Origin: an uncultured Dermatophilus sp.
Lineage (GTDB): Bacteria; Actinomycetota; Actinomycetes; Actinomycetales; Dermatophilaceae
Reading direction: 5' to 3'
NCBI GenBank assembly: GCA_945876925.1
Contig: CAMCQD010000069.1
Coordinates: 1 to 7,914, forward strand
Length of the DNA stretch: 7,914 nucleotides
Within the stretch, counting starts at the first letter, position 1. Every line of letters starts with the position of its first letter. Of this stretch, positions 6,524 through 7,914 are shown piece by piece. The notes beneath the pieces are model-generated. The model did not search any database. It saw only the letters and a list, made by a program, of their open reading frames with translations, and was not told where the DNA came from. A program made the position numbers and the translations under genes.

Positions 6524-6539
6524 TCACAAGATGTAGGGA
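6524..6539. promoter_or_regulatory. NrdR box 2 (just upstream of -35)
   Basis: TCACAAGATGTAGGGA matches the actinobacterial form of the box (close to ACACAAGATGTAGTGT) at about 12 of 16 positions. It is offset 32 bp from box 1, the three-helical-turn spacing known for paired NrdR boxes. Occupancy of both boxes would cover the promoter and shut off nrdR-nrdJ transcription. Confidence 0.65.
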
Positions 6540-6545
6540 ATCGTA

Positions 6546-6834
6546 GGCCGGGCTACCCCGGAGCACAAGCGAGCTGCCCCGGAGGGAACCGCGCCCGCGC
6601 CGGCCCGGCGGCGCTGCTGCACCCGCACCGGCCCTGGCCCGGCCCGCCCCGGTGCGGCAAAATCGCAGGTCACCTCGTGGCCGGCGAAAAAACACTGCCT
6701 GACCAGGACGAATGCCCGTGTGCGCGAAAACTCCGGCGAGGACGCGCTGCTGCCCGGCGTGTCGCCCGGCTTCCCCCTCCCGGCTCATCCCGTCCGCCGC
6801 CCGTCACCGGACAGGACGAGCCAGGCGCCCGCCG
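6546..6834. other. Non-coding gap between LysM gene terminator and nrdR promoter
   Basis: About 290 GC-rich bases without a supported gene. A minus-strand open frame across it (6495-6788) runs through the nrdR promoter and boxes and has low-complexity Arg/Gly/Ala content, so I do not call it. The gap contains one clear hairpin: CCGCACCGG (6623-6631) pairs with CCGGTGCGG (6649-6657), nine base pairs with a 17-base GC-rich loop and no U-tract. It may be a backup terminator that insulates nrdR from upstream transcription. Confidence 0.5.
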
Positions 6835-6860
6835 CGGTCCCGGCCCCGCCACCGGGACCG
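6835..6860 (-). terminator. Hairpin terminator of the LysM gene
   Basis: CGGTCCCGG (6835-6843) pairs perfectly with CCGGGACCG (6852-6860) around an 8-base loop. It begins 13 bases after the stop codon of the LysM gene. No U-tract follows, as for the nrdJ hairpin in this window. Confidence 0.55.
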
Positions 6861-6873
6861 GGACCGGCCAGGG

Positions 6874-7314
6874 TCACAGTGCCGGGATGCGCAAGGACTG
6901 TCCCGGGCGGACGGTCACGCCGGGCAGCTCATTGAAGACCCGCAGCATGCGAACCGCCTCGGGCAGCGGCAGCCCGGGAAGCTCGGCGGCGGCGACATCG
7001 CCCAGGGTCTGCCCCGGGGCGACCGTGGCGATGCGGGCGGTGACCAGCGGGCCGGGATCGCCCAGCCGGGCCATGAGCGACAGGACGAGCAGCGCCGCGG
7101 CGAAGGTCACGGCCAGGGTCCGGGCCAGGCGGCCCCGCCGGGTGAGCACGAACCGGCCGGACCGCCCTTTTGCCCTGGCGCGGGGCCTGGCCGGCAGCCG
7201 GATCACCGGCGCCGGGGAAGGTTCGGCCAGCGGCACCGTGGCGCACGAACCGCGCACTTCGCACCAGGTGACGTCGGGGCGCACCCGGGGTTCGAAGATA
7301 AGCAACCGACCCAT
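6874..7314 (-). CDS. Small membrane protein with C-terminal LysM domain (SOS-linked, Rv2719c/YneA-like)
   Basis: 146 residues from ATG 7314-7312. This start is chosen because GAGGAG lies nine bases upstream (7324-7329) and the longer in-frame ATG at 7494 lies upstream of the predicted promoter. Residues 1-65 are a basic, Pro/Arg-rich cytoplasmic tail. Residues 66-82 (TLAVTFAAALLVLSLMA) are one membrane span. Residues 92-144 are a LysM peptidoglycan-binding domain (TVAPGQTLGDVAA...MLRVFNELPG...VRPGQSLRIP) on the outer face. Position between nrdR and divergent lexA matches Rv2719c of M. tuberculosis, and functionally YneA of Bacillus and DivS of Corynebacterium: damage-induced proteins that halt division or remodel the septal wall. 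No separate hydrolase domain is visible. The role is inferred from context and LysM. Confidence 0.85.
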   Translation of the reverse strand: MGRLLIFEPRVRPDVTWCEVRGSCATVPLAEPSPAPVIRLPARPRARAKGRSGRFVLTRRGRLARTLAVTFAAALLVLSLMARLGDPGPLVTARIATVAPGQTLGDVAAAELPGLPLPEAVRMLRVFNELPGVTVRPGQSLRIPAL

Positions 7315-7323
7315 GACAACCAG

Positions 7324-7329
7324 CTCCTC
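7324..7329 (-). promoter_or_regulatory. Ribosome binding site that decides the LysM-gene start
   Basis: GAGGAG on the minus strand, nine bases before the ATG at 7314. No comparable site precedes the in-frame ATG at 7494, so the shorter protein is preferred. Confidence 0.6.
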
Positions 7330-7444
7330 AGACTCCGGTGCCGCGCGGCCCGCCGGGCGGGCAGCTGAACCGTCCTTCACCCGCAGCCGGCCCGGGGCGG
7401 CAGGCAGCCGCCGGGACGGGGACGCGAGCCCGAACGTGAGTACT

Positions 7445-7462
7445 ATCGAACAGTAGTCCGAT
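7445..7462. promoter_or_regulatory. SOS box (LexA operator)
   Basis: The core TCGAACAGTAGTCCGA (7446-7461) matches the actinobacterial LexA consensus TCGAAC-N4-GTTCGA at 11 of 12 defined positions, and the palindrome extends one base on each side. It lies in the divergent lexA / LysM-gene region. It overlaps the predicted -10 of the LysM gene, so LexA binding should repress that gene and may also affect lexA. Confidence 0.85.
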
Positions 7463-7479
7463 ATGCCCGGGGATGGCAA
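7450..7479 (-). promoter_or_regulatory. Predicted promoter of the LysM gene
   Basis: On the minus strand: -35 TTGCCA (7479-7474), 18-bp spacer, -10 TACTGT (7455-7450). The -10 has only the TA...T core and is embedded in the SOS box. Transcription would start near 7443, giving a leader of about 130 nt. Confidence 0.4.
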
Positions 7480-7552
7480 CCAGGACCCGCCCACCTGCGG
7501 AATGGTCGCAGAAAAAACCCGAACAACTGTCTCACCGAGCCCTTCGCGGCGG

Positions 7553-7558
7553 TAGACT
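7553..7558 (+). promoter_or_regulatory. Possible lexA -10 element
   Basis: TAGACT has the TANNNT form and lies about 125 bp upstream of the lexA start. No good -35 is present at 17-18 bp upstream, which is common in actinobacteria. The call is weak. Confidence 0.3.
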
Positions 7559-7597
7559 CCGTCTTACGCAGGGCACTCCACCAGTCGCCACCGACAA

Positions 7598-7621
7598 CGT
7601 GCCGGGGCCGCCCGGGGCACG
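7598..7621 (+). promoter_or_regulatory. Hairpin in lexA 5' leader
   Basis: CGTGCC (7598-7603) pairs with GGCACG (7616-7621), and the enclosed GGG (7604-7606) can pair with CCC (7611-7613). It lies 62 bases upstream of the lexA start. The role is unknown; it might stall transcription or shape the leader. Confidence 0.3.
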
Positions 7622-7683
7622 GGGCCGCGAATGAGGCAGCGGCACCGTGTCAGTGGTGAGTGCTACACGAAAGGACACCCTTC

Positions 7684-7914
7684 ATGGCCGACATCCGAGA
7701 GCTACCCGACCAGCCTCGCCCCGGTCTGACCGCCCGCCAGCGCAAGGTGCTGCAGGTCATCCGGCTGTCCGTCGAACGACGCGGCTACCCGCCGAGCCTG
7801 CGCGAGATCGGCGATGCAGCCGGCCTCACCTCGCCGAGCAGCGTCTCGCATCAGCTCTCAGCACTGGAACGCAAGGGATACCTGCGCCGCGACCCGCACC
7901 GCCCGCGGGCCATC
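7684..7914 (+). CDS. lexA: LexA SOS repressor, N-terminal part (3' part beyond window)
   Basis: 77 codons are visible, cut by the window edge. The LexA winged-helix DNA-binding domain is present: LTARQRKVLQVI, then RRGYPPSLREIGDAAGLTSPSSVSHQLSALERKGYLRRDPHRPRAI, with the recognition helix around residues 48-60. The C-terminal serine-protease/self-cleavage domain lies outside the window. LexA represses DNA-damage genes and is inactivated by RecA-stimulated self-cleavage. The start is supported by GAAAGGA (7669-7675) eight bases upstream. It is divergent from the LysM gene with the SOS box between them, and autoregulation through that box is likely, although the box lies rather far (about 220 bp) from the start codon. 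Confidence 0.95.
   Translation, partial: MADIRELPDQPRPGLTARQRKVLQVIRLSVERRGYPPSLREIGDAAGLTSPSSVSHQLSALERKGYLRRDPHRPRAI

Noticed and set aside
6495..6788. 97-codon minus-strand frame upstream of nrdR
   Set aside because: It runs through the nrdR promoter and both NrdR boxes, and its composition is a low-complexity Arg/Gly/Ala shadow.
7315..7494. N-terminal extension of the LysM protein to an ATG at 7494
   Set aside because: That ATG lies upstream of the predicted promoter and SOS box and lacks a ribosome site; the ATG at 7314 has GAGGAG at good spacing.
7519..7534. Second SOS box nearer lexA
   Set aside because: The left half CCGAAC is good, but the right half matches at only about three of six positions, so it is not called as a feature.
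1..7914. CRISPR array, tRNA, rRNA or insertion sequence
   Set aside because: No regularly spaced repeats, cloverleaf, rRNA motif, transposase or terminal inverted repeats were seen.

Overview
The window looks like chromosomal DNA from a high-GC actinomycete. The coding regions are strongly GC-biased at third codon positions. The gene order (DUF11 surface protein, nrdJ, nrdR, small LysM membrane protein, then divergent lexA) contains the conserved actinobacterial nrdR / LysM / lexA neighbourhood, the counterpart of Rv2718c-Rv2719c-Rv2720 in Mycobacterium tuberculosis. NrdJ resembles Streptomyces-type class II reductases over its whole length. I cannot assign a genus from the sequence alone.

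Layout from left to right. Positions 1-2271 (minus strand) hold the first 757 codons of a large secreted protein that runs off the left edge: signal peptide, N-terminal beta-rich region, Gly/Ser/Thr linker, propeller-like region and two DUF11-like repeats. Positions 2272-2805 are non-coding. They contain the long hairpin that probably ends nrdJ, a 21-bp near-palindrome with an AT-rich core, a degenerate 24-bp direct repeat, and a G6 run just before the surface-protein start. Positions 2806-5691 (minus) encode the full-length adenosylcobalamin-dependent ribonucleotide reductase NrdJ. A 136-nt gap with two hairpins separates it from nrdR (5828-6328, minus). Upstream of nrdR, a sigma70-like promoter is overlapped by two NrdR-box-like sites exactly 32 bp apart. 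Positions 6874-7314 (minus) encode a small single-pass membrane protein with a C-terminal LysM domain. Positions 7315-7683 are a divergent control region with a near-consensus actinobacterial SOS box. lexA starts at 7684 (plus) and is cut by the right edge after 77 codons, within or just after its winged-helix DNA-binding domain.

How the genes fit together: NrdR is the ATP/dATP-sensing repressor of ribonucleotide reductase genes, and here it sits directly upstream of the reductase it most likely controls, with its own operator in front of the pair. LexA and the LysM protein form the SOS side. In relatives the LysM protein is DNA-damage induced and slows division or remodels the wall. The window therefore places dNTP supply next to the DNA-damage checkpoint. 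The surface protein beyond the nrdJ terminator appears unrelated and has more mixed codon use.

I did not find an unmistakably new system. The most open items are the leader and intergenic structures around nrdR-nrdJ, the operator-like palindrome upstream of the surface protein, and the unusual domain order of that protein.
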